A DNA stretch of 64,000 nucleotides from Nitrincola salilacus (GCF_046271865.1 NZ_CP176580.1:2914001-2978000); one strand, 5' to 3'; numbered from the stretch's first letter, positions 54,621 through 63,213 are shown. Numbers and translations are program-made. Notes: generated by a model from the sequence alone, not told the origin.

Positions 54621-57248
54621 CTACACAAGGCTTTTACTCACCACTTCATAAACATCACTGGAAAGATCACCACTTTCCAGAATGCGCTGAAGCTGCGAAC
54701 AGATCAAGGACTGGCGGTTAGCATCGTACTTGCGCCAGCGTGTCAGAGGCGTCAGCAGCCTGGCTGCAATCTGTGGATTCTGACGGTTCAGCTCTATAAT
54801 GCGATCCGCCAGAAAGCGATAGCCACTGCCATCTTCTTTATGGAAATTGATGGCATTCTGATTACTGAACACACTGACCAGTGAGCGTATCTTGTTTGGG
54901 TTTCGGGCATCATAGATGGGATGCTGCATCAGGGACTCTACCCGCGCCAGAGCACCCGATTTGGGATCTGATGCCTGAATCGAGAGCCATTGGTTCATCA
55001 CCAGGGACTCATGCTGCCACTGTGACAGGAACTCACCCAACAACTCACCAGCACACTCAGCAAACTCTGAGTGCACCACAAGTGCCAATGCGGCCTGCTG
55101 TTCGGTCATGTTATCTGCTGTTTCGAACTGCTGCTGCGCCAGTGCCAGATAAACGCCATCCTGCAGTGACATCAGATAGCTCAACGCCAGATTTTTCAGG
55201 CTGCGACGCGCCATCTCGGACGCCTCCGGCGAGTAGGGCTGATCTGAATCAAGACGCTTGTAGGTAGCCAGCCAGTCGCTCTCCAGCGCTTTTGCCAGAG
55301 AGGTGCGCAGAAACTGGCGCACATGGTGTATCGCATCTACATCGATCTCATCGGCCAGCTCAGACAGATAAGCTTCGGATGGCAATGTCAGCAGCAAAGT
55401 TACCATCGCAGAGTCCAGCAACTGATCATTCAGAATCGCTCGCCAGGCTGAAACCAGCGATTCAGGCAGCTGTAAAGCCTTGCCCTGTCGATAATCCTGC
55501 ATCAACTGCTGCATCAACCTCAATGCCAAGAGCTGCCCCGCATCCCACCGGGTAAATCCATCAGTATCGTGCTGGAGCAGGAACTGCAGCTGCTCATCAG
55601 TGAAATCATACTGCAGCTTCACAGGCGCAGAAAAACCCCGTAGTAAAGATGGCACAGGGCGATCTGGAATCGCATCGAAATGGAAAGTCTGTTCCGTTTC
55701 GGTCAGTTCAAGTACACGACTGACCTCCCCTTGCCCCATATCCAGCAACTGCCCATCCGTTCCCAACAGAGCAACACTCAGCGGCAGATGGAAGGGCAGC
55801 TTTTCATCCTGCCCAGGTGTCGCTGGACAGTTTTGTGTGACAGTCAGACTGTAACGCTTCTGCGCCTCGTCATAATGGTCACTGACCAGCAGACGCGGAG
55901 TACCCGCCTGACTATACCAGCGCTTGAACTGCGTCAGGTCACGACCCGATACAGCCTCCATGGCAGCCACAAAATCATCGGTTGTCACGGCCTGACCATC
56001 ATGGCGCTCGAAATAGAGGTCGGTTCCCTTACGAAACAGCTCAGGCCCCAGCAGGGTGTGCAGCATACGCACCACCTCGGCACCCTTTTCATACACCGTC
56101 AGGGTATAGAAATTGGAGATCTCCATAAACGAAGCCGGGCGTACCGCATGCGCCATCGGGCCTGCATCCTCAGCAAACTGAGCCGTCCGCAGCAGCGTGA
56201 CATCCTCGACCCGTTTGACGGTGCGTGAGCCCATATCGGCCGAAAACTCAGCATCGCGGAAGACCGTGAACCCCTCCTTGAGGCTCAACTGAAACCAGTC
56301 ACGACAAGTCACACGGTTACCGGACCAGTTATGAAAGTACTCATGTGCCACCACCGCCTCAACCCGCTGAAAAGCGGCATCGGACGTGGTGCGGGGACTG
56401 GCCAGAACGCAAGAGGTATTGAAAATATTCAACCCCTTGTTCTCCATGGCGCCCATATTGAAGAAGTCCACTGCCACGATCATGTAGATATCCAGATCGT
56501 ACTCGCGGCCATATACCTCTTCGTCCCAGCGCATCGCATTCTGCAACGAACGCATGGCATGATCGAGTTTATCGAGATCCTTCTTCTCGGCAAAAATCTG
56601 CAGCTTCACGCGGCGTCCAGACAGTGTGGTGTAACTGTCTTCCAGGCAACTTAGATCGCCCGCAACCAAGGCAAACAGATAACTGGGTTTGGGAAAGGGA
56701 TCTTCCCAGGTGACCCAGTGACGATTGTTATCCGCATCCCCCTGCGCCACCGCATTACCATTGCTCAGCAATATCGGATAAGCCTGCTTGTCAGCTTCTA
56801 TGGTAGTGGTGAATACAGACATCACATCCGGACGGTCAGGGAAAAAAGTGATGCGCCGGAAACCCTCGGCTTCACACTGGGTACAGAACATGCCATCAGA
56901 AAGATAAAGCCCTTCCAGCGCGGTATTCGTCTGCGGGTAAATACGCGTCTCACATACAAGCTCACAGGTTTCCGGCAGACCCTTCAGGGTCAACAGCTCA
57001 CCCTGGAGTGTGTAATCAGCAACGGTCAGCTCTTTACCGTCAATACTCAGGCGACATAGTTCGACCGATTCATGACCGTTAAGCAGCAGCGGCGCATCCA
57101 CAGCAGCATCAGGGGCACGACGCAGTGTCAGTGTTGAGCGTACCAGCGCCCGCGATTCATCCAGATCGAAATGCAGATCGGTTTTCTCTATCTGCCAGGC
57201 AGGCGCCTGGTAGTCCTTCAGGTATATGACGTTTGGCTGTTGCGACAT
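54621..57248 (-). CDS. pepN: Aminopeptidase N (M1 family)
   Basis: The 875-residue zinc aminopeptidase removes N-terminal residues from peptides. The exopeptidase motif GAMENKGLN is followed by the zinc site HEYFHNW and, 18 residues on, LKEGFTVFRD with the third ligand Glu. PDRPDVMSVFTTTIEADK and the DUF3458 Ig-fold and C-terminal helical domains (from about 440) show the E. coli PepN type; length is close to E. coli (870). No signal peptide is present. It follows the YeaC gene by 14 bp on the same strand. Confidence 0.97.
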   Translation of the reverse strand: MSQQPNVIYLKDYQAPAWQIEKTDLHFDLDESRALVRSTLTLRRAPDAAVDAPLLLNGHESVELCRLSIDGKELTVADYTLQGELLTLKGLPETCELVCETRIYPQTNTALEGLYLSDGMFCTQCEAEGFRRITFFPDRPDVMSVFTTTIEADKQAYPILLSNGNAVAQGDADNNRHWVTWEDPFPKPSYLFALVAGDLSCLEDSYTTLSGRRVKLQIFAEKKDLDKLDHAMRSLQNAMRWDEEVYGREYDLDIYMIVAVDFFNMGAMENKGLNIFNTSCVLASPRTTSDAAFQRVEAVVAHEYFHNWSGNRVTCRDWFQLSLKEGFTVFRDAEFSADMGSRTVKRVEDVTLLRTAQFAEDAGPMAHAVRPASFMEISNFYTLTVYEKGAEVVRMLHTLLGPELFRKGTDLYFERHDGQAVTTDDFVAAMEAVSGRDLTQFKRWYSQAGTPRLLVSDHYDEAQKRYSLTVTQNCPATPGQDEKLPFHLPLSVALLGTDGQLLDMGQGEVSRVLELTETEQTFHFDAIPDRPVPSLLRGFSAPVKLQYDFTDEQLQFLLQHDTDGFTRWDAGQLLALRLMQQLMQDYRQGKALQLPESLVSAWRAILNDQLLDSAMVTLLLTLPSEAYLSELADEIDVDAIHHVRQFLRTSLAKALESDWLATYKRLDSDQPYSPEASEMARRSLKNLALSYLMSLQDGVYLALAQQQFETADNMTEQQAALALVVHSEFAECAGELLGEFLSQWQHESLVMNQWLSIQASDPKSGALARVESLMQHPIYDARNPNKIRSLVSVFSNQNAINFHKEDGSGYRFLADRIIELNRQNPQIAARLLTPLTRWRKYDANRQSLICSQLQRILESGDLSSDVYEVVSKSLV

Positions 57249-57262
57249 GATCTATTCCATTA

Positions 57263-57529
57263 TTAACCGTTGAGAATTTTCAAAACATCCGGCTGCAGGG
57301 GATCAGACCCGTGCTTGCTGCCATCCTTGCGCGAGCGGTCAATATAGCCCACACGCTGCTCTTCACTCATGTTTCGCGTGTGTTCGTAGGCGATCACTGC
57401 ACGCAGGCTTTGCTCACGCTGCTCCTGAGTCAGCTTGACACCGTTGGGCCATTTGCCGAGCTCGACAGCGCGTTTCAGTGATTCATAGATATCCGGCGAC
57501 ATCGCCTCAATCATCTCTTCAAAATTCAT
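57263..57529 (-). CDS. YeaC/DUF1315 family small protein
   Basis: The 88-residue protein (MNFEEMIEAMSPDIYESLKRAVELGKWPNG, LTQEQREQSLRAVIAYE and GYIDRSRKDGSKHG) matches DUF1315/YeaC. The start is the ATG at 57529 with AGGAG eight bases upstream; an upstream GTG overlaps that ribosome site. It is probably co-transcribed with pepN, a linkage common in gammaproteobacteria. Function is unknown. Confidence 0.9.
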   Translation of the reverse strand: MNFEEMIEAMSPDIYESLKRAVELGKWPNGVKLTQEQREQSLRAVIAYEHTRNMSEEQRVGYIDRSRKDGSKHGSDPLQPDVLKILNG

Positions 57530-57554
57530 TTCTACACTCCTGGCCACTACTTAT

Positions 57555-57651
57555 GATCACTGCTTTCGACCACTGTTTTCTACAAATTGACATTTATCAG
57601 AGGACTGCATCAGAGAGCTACATCTGAGGACTACATCTGAGAACTACCGAT
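57555..57651. repeat. Two blocks of 13-bp tandem repeats in the YeaC-rhomboid spacer
   Basis: 57555-57580 holds GATCACTGCTTTC and GACCACTGTTTTC. 57600-57651 holds GAGGACTGCATCA, GAGAGCTACATCT, GAGGACTACATCT and a decayed fourth copy. The two blocks have the same unit length but unrelated sequences. Confidence 0.8.
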
Positions 57652-57659
57652 CTGATTAT

Positions 57660-58280
57660 CTACCAGACACGACCCGCCAGCAGACGACCGAGAGGCAAAA
57701 AAAGCAGCCCAGCCAGCAAACCGACCAGATGTGCAGTATTAGCGACCGCCCCCAGGCCCAGTCCTTCCAGAACGCCGGCATAACCCAGCGCCAACCATAC
57801 CACCATAAAGCCCATCAGCGCCGGTGGAAAACCAAAACGCGGCCGATAAGAAAACCTGTCCCACAACCAGGCATAAGCGATTAACGCAAATACCACGCCG
57901 GACATGCCTCCGAACATCGGGCCACTGATCTGGAACTGAGCCAGATTGGACGCAATTCCTGAGATCAACACCAGCAACAACAGGACCACAGAACCCTGCT
58001 GACGTTCAATTCGGGTCCCGATCACCCACACCCACATCAGGTTGAAGACGATATGCATCACACTGAAATGCATGAAGATCGGTGTCAGAAAGCGCCACCA
58101 CTGACCACTGGCCAGAACACCGTCGAGGTTCTGATAAAACACCTGCGACCCGCGCAGAGTAAAGTCCGCAAAGCTGAAGCTGCGCATCATATCGCGGTTA
58201 TCACCAAAGCCAATCAGCAGTGATATGCCCACGCTGATACCAATCAATAACAGCGACAACCAGATACTATGCCACTTCAT
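57660..58280 (-). CDS. Rhomboid family intramembrane serine protease
   Basis: The 206-residue six-helix protein has the rhomboid catalytic dyad: Ser in GGMSGVVFALIAYAW (helix 4) and His in NTAHLVGLLAGLL (helix 6). The HFSVMHIVFNLMWVW oxyanion-hole motif and WR in GQWWRFLTPIFMHF are also present. It would cut single-pass membrane proteins within the inner membrane. It is compact, without the cytoplasmic domain of E. coli GlpG. It starts one base after the metallophosphoesterase stop, so it belongs to the nadK-phosphatase-rhomboid transcript. Its substrate is unknown. Confidence 0.94.
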   Translation of the reverse strand: MKWHSIWLSLLLIGISVGISLLIGFGDNRDMMRSFSFADFTLRGSQVFYQNLDGVLASGQWWRFLTPIFMHFSVMHIVFNLMWVWVIGTRIERQQGSVVLLLLVLISGIASNLAQFQISGPMFGGMSGVVFALIAYAWLWDRFSYRPRFGFPPALMGFMVVWLALGYAGVLEGLGLGAVANTAHLVGLLAGLLFLPLGRLLAGRVW

Positions 58281-58281
58281 G

Positions 58282-59331
58282 CTATCCCTCTTCCTCTCCC
58301 TGCTGAGTTCCCTGTTGTTCTACCTGTTGTTCTACCAGTTGCTCTCCCAGCGGTTCTCCAGGCAACGCGACCTCTTTCCCTACATCAACCCAGACAAACT
58401 TATCTGTCTGAATTACTGGCTCATCATCCAGGCGATAAGCCACCAGCTTGCCATATTTGACCGCACTGTAGTCCAGACAAGCGATATTGGGTGCAAGCGG
58501 TTCAGGCTTGCCATCGCACCAGTAATGACCGATAAACAGCAATTTTTCCGACTCATCATAACAGATCAGATCCGCTCTGTTCTCGGTGGTCAGCCGGGTC
58601 CTGGCTATATGTTCAGGTAGAGGATCCGGCTGAAAAACTACATCACCCATGAATTGAGGCTCACTCACCCAGAAACGCGTTCTGAAAAAATGGCGCCGGT
58701 AGCCATCACCACTGACCATCACCTCACCATTGGGCAGACGGAGGTGGGTACCACGCAACAACCTGTCCATAATGGTCCACTCGAAGGTTCCCTCCACCGC
58801 TGAGCGGATCAGAAAATCCGCATCAATATGGTTACATTGACGCGTCTGCACGAATTGATCTATCAGCCCCTGATGCCAACAGGCATGCACCACCCTGAAG
58901 TGTTCAAACTCCAGAAACAGTGGCATATCCAGAAACCACTTCAGGAAGTCACGCTGATCTTCGGGGTGATTGGCCAACTGTTCAATCGTCTGTTCAAGAA
59001 TACGATGATGGCGTGGATTGTGTTCACGCAGCCAGGGATGAGCAAACCCTTCAGGTGATGGAGTCGAATAGCAGAGATAGTTATACTCATGATTACCCAT
59101 GACAATCTGCGCACTGCCCGCTTCAACCATATCCCGAACAATATGCAACGCTTCGCGAATCCTGGGGCCACGATCAACAATATCCCCCAGAAAAATAGCC
59201 TGGCGTTTCGGGTGTCGGTAGACTCCCTTATGCAAACGATAGCCCAGCCTGTCCAGCAACAGGGTCAGACTCACGGCACAGCCATGCACATCGCCGATCA
59301 GGTCGTAACCGGAAAAGCGCGAAGTACTCAA
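58282..59331 (-). CDS. Calcineurin-like metallophosphoesterase
   Basis: The cytoplasmic phosphoesterase of about 349 residues has YDLIGDVHGC, FLGDIVDRGP and MGNHEYNYL, the two-metal motifs of the PPP/ApaH superfamily, and a later HVVHACW-type His motif (FRVVHACWHQG). Substrate is uncertain: diadenosine polyphosphates or phosphoproteins are both possible. The C-terminal tail is a four-residue repeat (GEPL-GEQL-VEQQ-VEQQ-GTQQ). The frame is open from a TTG at 59355, but neither it nor the preferred TTG at 59331 has its own ribosome site. The latter overlaps the stop of a short, well-led upstream ORF, which suggests coupled initiation. Confidence 0.85.
   Translation of the reverse strand: MSTSRFSGYDLIGDVHGCAVSLTLLLDRLGYRLHKGVYRHPKRQAIFLGDIVDRGPRIREALHIVRDMVEAGSAQIVMGNHEYNYLCYSTPSPEGFAHPWLREHNPRHHRILEQTIEQLANHPEDQRDFLKWFLDMPLFLEFEHFRVVHACWHQGLIDQFVQTRQCNHIDADFLIRSAVEGTFEWTIMDRLLRGTHLRLPNGEVMVSGDGYRRHFFRTRFWVSEPQFMGDVVFQPDPLPEHIARTRLTTENRADLICYDESEKLLFIGHYWCDGKPEPLAPNIACLDYSAVKYGKLVAYRLDDEPVIQTDKFVWVDVGKEVALPGEPLGEQLVEQQVEQQGTQQGEEEG
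58299..58358 (-). repeat. 12-bp unit in five tandem copies (coding)
   Basis: Five 12-bp units, two of them identical (CCTGTTGTTCTA on the plus strand), encode the Glu/Gln repeat at the phosphoesterase tail. Confidence 0.8.
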
Positions 59332-59387
59332 ACCAGACTCCAGTCGTGCCGACAAAGATTCATGTAAAGGCCCAGTAGTTGATACAT
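59328..59387 (-). CDS. Possible 19-codon leader ORF ahead of the metallophosphoesterase
   Basis: AGGAG sits four bases before an ATG that opens a 19-residue frame (MYQLLGLYMNLCRHDWSLV). Its TGA overlaps an in-frame TTG of the phosphoesterase (TTGA). The downstream gene has no ribosome site of its own, so this may be a coupling leader. It is small, and its translation is unproven. Confidence 0.4.
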   Translation of the reverse strand: MYQLLGLYMNLCRHDWSLV

Positions 59388-59394
59388 GACACTC

Positions 59395-60264
59395 CTAGCT
59401 GCTCCAACCCAGTTTTTCTCGACAGGTCTGATAAAAGTTATAGTCCTGCGGATGCAACAGGCGTAGCTTACGAGAGCTCTTGCGTATATTCACCACATCA
59501 CCGGGAGCCAGACTGAGATCTACCTGACCATCACAGGAAACGGTCGGGTAGGTTTTGTTCTCCTCACTGATCACAAGCTTGAGCTCGCTGTTACCGCTGA
59601 CCACAATTGGCCGACTTGAGAGCATATGCGGAAACATCGGCACCAGCACCAGCGCATCCAGCTTGGGATGCATGATCGGCCCGCCGGCAGACAACGCATA
59701 GGCCGTTGAACCTGTCGGTGTCGCCACGATCAGGCCATCCGATCGCTGGGTATAGACAAACTGGCCATCAATATAAAGCTCAAACTGAATCATGCGTGTT
59801 GCTTTACCCGGATGCACCACGCAGTCGTTCAGTGCCACCAGTTCCCCTATCTGTTCACCTTTGCGCCGAATACAGACATCGAGCAGAAAACGACTGTCGA
59901 CACTGTAACGTCCCTCCAGTATCTCGGTGATTTGTGTATCAAAGTCCTGAGGCGATATATCGGTCAGAAAGCCCAGATTGCCTCGGTTCACACCCAACAC
60001 CGGGATATTACTCTGTGCCAGAGAGCGCGCAGCCCCCAACATACTGCCGTCACCACCGACGACTATGGCCAGATCACAGATCTCGCCCATCAGCTTCTGC
60101 TTGCACACTTGTCGGCCATGGCCGGGAATCACTTCTGCAATCTTCTGATCCAGTATGACATTGAGGCCACGTTCATCCAGAAATCGCATCAGGTGCTTCA
60201 GCGTCACGATAACTGACTTGCTGCCCATGCGGCCGATCAGGCCAATGTTTCGAAAATTATCCAT
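59395..60264 (-). CDS. nadK: NAD kinase
   Basis: The 289-residue enzyme phosphorylates NAD+ to NADP+. The ATP-NAD kinase signature GGDGSML is followed by GVNRGNLGFLTD, the NAD-site LNDCVVHPGK, and RSDGLIVATPTGSTAYALSAGGPI with the second domain conserved. Length fits E. coli NadK (292). It heads the likely operon with the phosphoesterase and the rhomboid protease and lies 30 bp after the PLP enzyme on the same strand. Confidence 0.97.
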   Translation of the reverse strand: MDNFRNIGLIGRMGSKSVIVTLKHLMRFLDERGLNVILDQKIAEVIPGHGRQVCKQKLMGEICDLAIVVGGDGSMLGAARSLAQSNIPVLGVNRGNLGFLTDISPQDFDTQITEILEGRYSVDSRFLLDVCIRRKGEQIGELVALNDCVVHPGKATRMIQFELYIDGQFVYTQRSDGLIVATPTGSTAYALSAGGPIMHPKLDALVLVPMFPHMLSSRPIVVSGNSELKLVISEENKTYPTVSCDGQVDLSLAPGDVVNIRKSSRKLRLLHPQDYNFYQTCREKLGWSS

Positions 60265-60294
60265 ACGCGTCCCAATTCATACCAGTTGATTCCA

Positions 60295-61227
60295 TTATAA
60301 AGCGAGCGGCCCGTTAAAGGCAGGACCCAGTTTCTGCAATCGACCCGCTGCACCTCGTAACCCCTGCAGACCACCGGTATGAATCATCAGGATACGTGAG
60401 CCAGCCGGGATAAGACCACTCAGAATGACACGATTCATGGCACCCAGCGTAACAGCGGTGTAGACAGGGTCAAGCTCGATATCAAGCCGCTGTTTCACCT
60501 CAAGCAACAGGCGCGCTGTCTCCGCGCTGAGCTTGCCATAACGCTGATAGCCGTTTAACACCTGCCACTGACCGGGATCCGTCAGACCCGCCTGTGCCAG
60601 CAGGGAACCGACCATCTGCTGCCCCTCCTCTGAGGTGATGCGCAAGGCAGGTACCCCGATAATCTGACAGCCATCTGGCTTTTTGGCTATCAACCCTGCC
60701 AAGGTTCCGCCCGTACCCAGGGCACAGAAAACATAGTCATAACGCCGGCCCTCAAGTACCGGCAATTGCCAGATCTGGCTGCAGCTATGAACAGCTTCCG
60801 CAGAACTACCCCCCTCTGGCACCAGTATGAAATCTCCAAACTGCTGCTGCAGCGAGCGGATGAATTCTGGCTCTGCTCGCTGCCGATAGATCTGTCGGCT
60901 GACAAAGTGCAGACACATGCCCCAGTCTCGCGCATCACTCAATGTCGGACTGTCGGCATCTACTTCCGAACGGATAACCCCGAAAACCGGGATACTCAGA
61001 TGCTGCCCAGCCCACGCCAGTGCATGAATATGATTGGAATAGGCACCACCAAAACTCAACAGAGGCAAAGCACTGTTTTGCGCTGCCTGCAGAAAAGGCT
61101 GCAACTTGAACCACTTGTTACCACTGATCTGCGGATGTATCCGATCCAGTCGCAACAGATCCGCCTGCACGTGGCAATCGCGATACAGTGCCGACATCAG
61201 TGGCAGCAATTCGATATTGCTGTTCAT
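60295..61227 (-). CDS. D-cysteine desulfhydrase / ACC deaminase family PLP enzyme
   Basis: The 310-residue fold type II PLP enzyme has the Schiff-base Lys in SGNKWFKLQPFL, the substrate loop SFGGAYSNHIHALA and the phosphate-binding GTGGTLAGLIA. Homologues (DcyD, ACC deaminase) release pyruvate or 2-oxobutyrate from D-cysteine, D-Ser or 1-aminocyclopropane-1-carboxylate. Residues that separate these activities cannot be judged by eye; marine members are mostly annotated as D-cysteine desulfhydrase. GAGGTGAA directly before the ATG sets the start. Confidence 0.9.
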   Translation of the reverse strand: MNSNIELLPLMSALYRDCHVQADLLRLDRIHPQISGNKWFKLQPFLQAAQNSALPLLSFGGAYSNHIHALAWAGQHLSIPVFGVIRSEVDADSPTLSDARDWGMCLHFVSRQIYRQRAEPEFIRSLQQQFGDFILVPEGGSSAEAVHSCSQIWQLPVLEGRRYDYVFCALGTGGTLAGLIAKKPDGCQIIGVPALRITSEEGQQMVGSLLAQAGLTDPGQWQVLNGYQRYGKLSAETARLLLEVKQRLDIELDPVYTAVTLGAMNRVILSGLIPAGSRILMIHTGGLQGLRGAAGRLQKLGPAFNGPLAL

Positions 61228-61351
61228 TTCACCTCATTAGCACCGCCTATACAGGCCCCTCATCATACAGGATGAGGTTGGCTCTGTTTAGCAACATTCG
61301 ATGACACAAGGCAGCAACACCAAAATAAACTAGATGAGACACAACTTAACA

Positions 61352-61380
61352 TTGATATATTTAATGCGAATCTTTACTAT
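61352..61380 (+). promoter_or_regulatory. Promoter of the exbB-exbD-exbD-tonB operon
   Basis: TTGATA (61352-61357), a 17-bp spacer and TACTAT (61375-61380) form a good sigma-70 promoter 30 bp ahead of the GTG start of exbB. Confidence 0.65.
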
Positions 61381-61389
61381 TTGCGTTAA
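61361..61389. promoter_or_regulatory. Fur-box-like inverted repeat over the exbB promoter
   Basis: TTAATGCGAAT and ATTTGCGTTAA are imperfect 11-bp inverted arms seven bases apart. The 19-bp core (GCGAAT, seven bases, ATTTGC) agrees with the classical Fur box at about 10 of 19 positions. It covers the -10 element, as expected for iron repression of TonB energising genes. Confidence 0.55.
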
Positions 61390-61410
61390 ATGAAATCAGG
61401 GAGGCGTTCC

Positions 61411-62349
61411 GTGGACACTATTGACAGTACATCAGTTGAACCTATTGCTGACAACATGGCTGAAGCACCGACAGCAGCTAATAACGAAGTTCTCAGTGAA
61501 ACTCTTACTGCAACTACCAGCGAAGCTCTGAATGAAAACATGCTGACCACGCTGCCTGAAATGGCTGCTGAATCAGTGGTGGAAGCTGAGCCTGTTCTCG
61601 GAACGATGGAGCAACTGATTGATCTGCTGGAGATCGGCGGCCCGGTTGTCTGGGTTCTCTGTGCGTTTTCTGTATTTGCTCTGGCGCTGATACTGATGAA
61701 GAGCTGGCAACTGACTTTCGCCACTCTGGGCGCAAGGCGCCTGTGCGCACGTGCCCTGAAACTCTGGCAGCAGGGCGATTCTGATGCGGCAGCCGCTCTA
61801 CTGCGCAACAGCAAAAAACCTGTTCCCAGGCTGGTACTCTTTGCCATGACAGGCTTCAGCCAACCCAACCATCATCAAGAGTTGATCCGTGAAGAGCTCG
61901 GCCGTATCGCCGCCAACGAAATGGAAAACCTGCGCAGCTATCTGCGCCCTCTCGAAGTGATTGCAACAGTCAGCCCATTGCTGGGTCTGCTGGGTACGGT
62001 TATCGGTATGATTCTGGCTTTCCAGCAGATGCAGCTGGCAGGTAATCAGGTTGATCCATCCGTACTGTCTGGCGGTATCTGGCAAGCATTGCTGACCACT
62101 GCTGCCGGTCTTTGTGTGGCACTGCCTGTGGTGCTGGCACACAGCACGCTGGAGCGCAAAACTGAGCGCGTCGCCCATCAGATGGAAGATCTGGTGACAG
62201 CGGTTTTCACTGCGCAGATTAATGTTGAACCCAAATCCAATATGCACCCATCGACTGAGCTCGATGCAGTTGAGCTCGATACAACAGAGCTTGATACAAC
62301 AACAGAAAATTGGAAAGCAACCGGTAAAGGCGCAGCCCATGCTGCTTAA
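61411..62349 (+). CDS. exbB: MotA/TolQ/ExbB proton channel protein
   Basis: The 312-residue inner-membrane protein forms the ExbB channel that energises TonB. An acidic/Ala-rich N-terminal extension of about 60 residues precedes helix 1 (GGPVVWVLCAFSVFALALIL). Helices 2 and 3 carry LRPLEVIATVSPLLGLLGTVIGMILAF and GGIWQALLTTAAGLCVALPVVLAHS. The start is the GTG at 61411, because GGGAGG lies six bases before it; an ATG seven codons upstream has no such site. Near the C-terminus a 15-bp unit repeats three times (ELDAV, ELDTT, ELDTT; 62257-62301). Its end overlaps the first exbD by 11 bp. Confidence 0.92.
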   Translation: MDTIDSTSVEPIADNMAEAPTAANNEVLSETLTATTSEALNENMLTTLPEMAAESVVEAEPVLGTMEQLIDLLEIGGPVVWVLCAFSVFALALILMKSWQLTFATLGARRLCARALKLWQQGDSDAAAALLRNSKKPVPRLVLFAMTGFSQPNHHQELIREELGRIAANEMENLRSYLRPLEVIATVSPLLGLLGTVIGMILAFQQMQLAGNQVDPSVLSGGIWQALLTTAAGLCVALPVVLAHSTLERKTERVAHQMEDLVTAVFTAQINVEPKSNMHPSTELDAVELDTTELDTTTENWKATGKGAAHAA

Positions 62350-62773
62350 GATTGCCCAGCCTGTTCGGCGACGTCAGATCAGTCTGACGCCGCTGATCGA
62401 TGTTGTCTTTATTCTGTTGCTGTTCTTCATGCTGACCAGCAGCTTCGTGCAGTGGCGCAGTATGGAGTTGCATGTCTCCGCCTCGGCAAAAACCAGCAAC
62501 GAAGAACCAGAAAAACCCTGGCTGGCAGAGATACAGGCTGACGGCACTCTGTTATTGGAAGGCTCTGTTTATGCGCCTGATCAGAATAAAGCATTGAGTG
62601 CCCTCTTCAGAGAGAAAGCGAGGCCCGTGATTATCCGAGCTGCTGGCGAGACCACCACTCAGATGTTGATCAGCAGCATAGAGCGTCTGCAACTGTCTGG
62701 CGCATCATCCGTGACCCTGGCAACCGATACGGCAGCGGCACACAGCAATCAGAATACAACAAGTGCACCATGA
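62339..62773 (+). CDS. exbD: Biopolymer transporter ExbD, first copy
   Basis: The 144-residue protein has a short cytoplasmic basic N-terminus, one helix (LTPLIDVVFILLLFFMLTSSF) with the essential proton-carrying Asp at position 21, and a periplasmic domain of about 100 residues. I begin it at the ATG at 62339, overlapping exbB; the frame is open further upstream, but that part is shadow sequence. It ends in a four-base overlap with a second exbD. It should form the ExbB5-ExbD2 type motor with the TonB encoded downstream. Confidence 0.92.
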   Translation: MLLKIAQPVRRRQISLTPLIDVVFILLLFFMLTSSFVQWRSMELHVSASAKTSNEEPEKPWLAEIQADGTLLLEGSVYAPDQNKALSALFREKARPVIIRAAGETTTQMLISSIERLQLSGASSVTLATDTAAAHSNQNTTSAP

Positions 62774-63213
62774 AACTGATCACACCGACACGTAAAAGCA
62801 GCAGCGATGACAATCTTATCCCCTTGATCAATATCGTCTTTCTGATGCTGATCTTCTTTATGATTGCCGGGCAGATAGAAGCCACTATGCCCTTGAAGGT
62901 GACGCCCCCTGCTGCAGGAAACGAGCAGTCTCATCAGGAAGCGGACTTCACCATCTTCATCGATGCCGATGGAAGGCTGGCCTTCGAGAACGAGCTACTG
63001 AGTCTGGAGGAGCTGACACTGACCCTGCGCCAGCAACAGATTAAAGACGCGCATCTGGCACTTAAGGCAGATGCCGCTCTGGCCGTCAGTAAGCTTTCTC
63101 CTGTCATCGACCTGCTGCGTGATACGGGCGCCGCCCAGGTCACTTTGTATACCCAGCGTTCAGCGACAGACGCACTTCCAGATACTTCCTCAAGCACTGC
63201 AACTGGCTCTTGA
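62770..63213 (+). CDS. ExbD-like protein, second copy, Asp replaced by Asn
   Basis: The 147-residue ExbD family member has helix LIPLINIVFLMLIFFMIAGQI, with Asn21 where the first copy and E. coli ExbD have the essential Asp, and a periplasmic domain (ADFTIFIDADGRLAFENELLS). Without the Asp it should not carry protons alone, so a heteromeric ExbD pair or a modulatory role is likely. It is coupled to the first copy (ATGA) and followed by a 14-bp tandem repeat and tonB. Two-ExbD operons are known, for example in Xanthomonas. Confidence 0.9.
   Translation: MKLITPTRKSSSDDNLIPLINIVFLMLIFFMIAGQIEATMPLKVTPPAAGNEQSHQEADFTIFIDADGRLAFENELLSLEELTLTLRQQQIKDAHLALKADAALAVSKLSPVIDLLRDTGAAQVTLYTQRSATDALPDTSSSTATGS

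Noticed and set aside
57600..57651. Possible CRISPR array
   Set aside because: The 13-bp units are directly adjacent with no spacers, and no cas genes are near.
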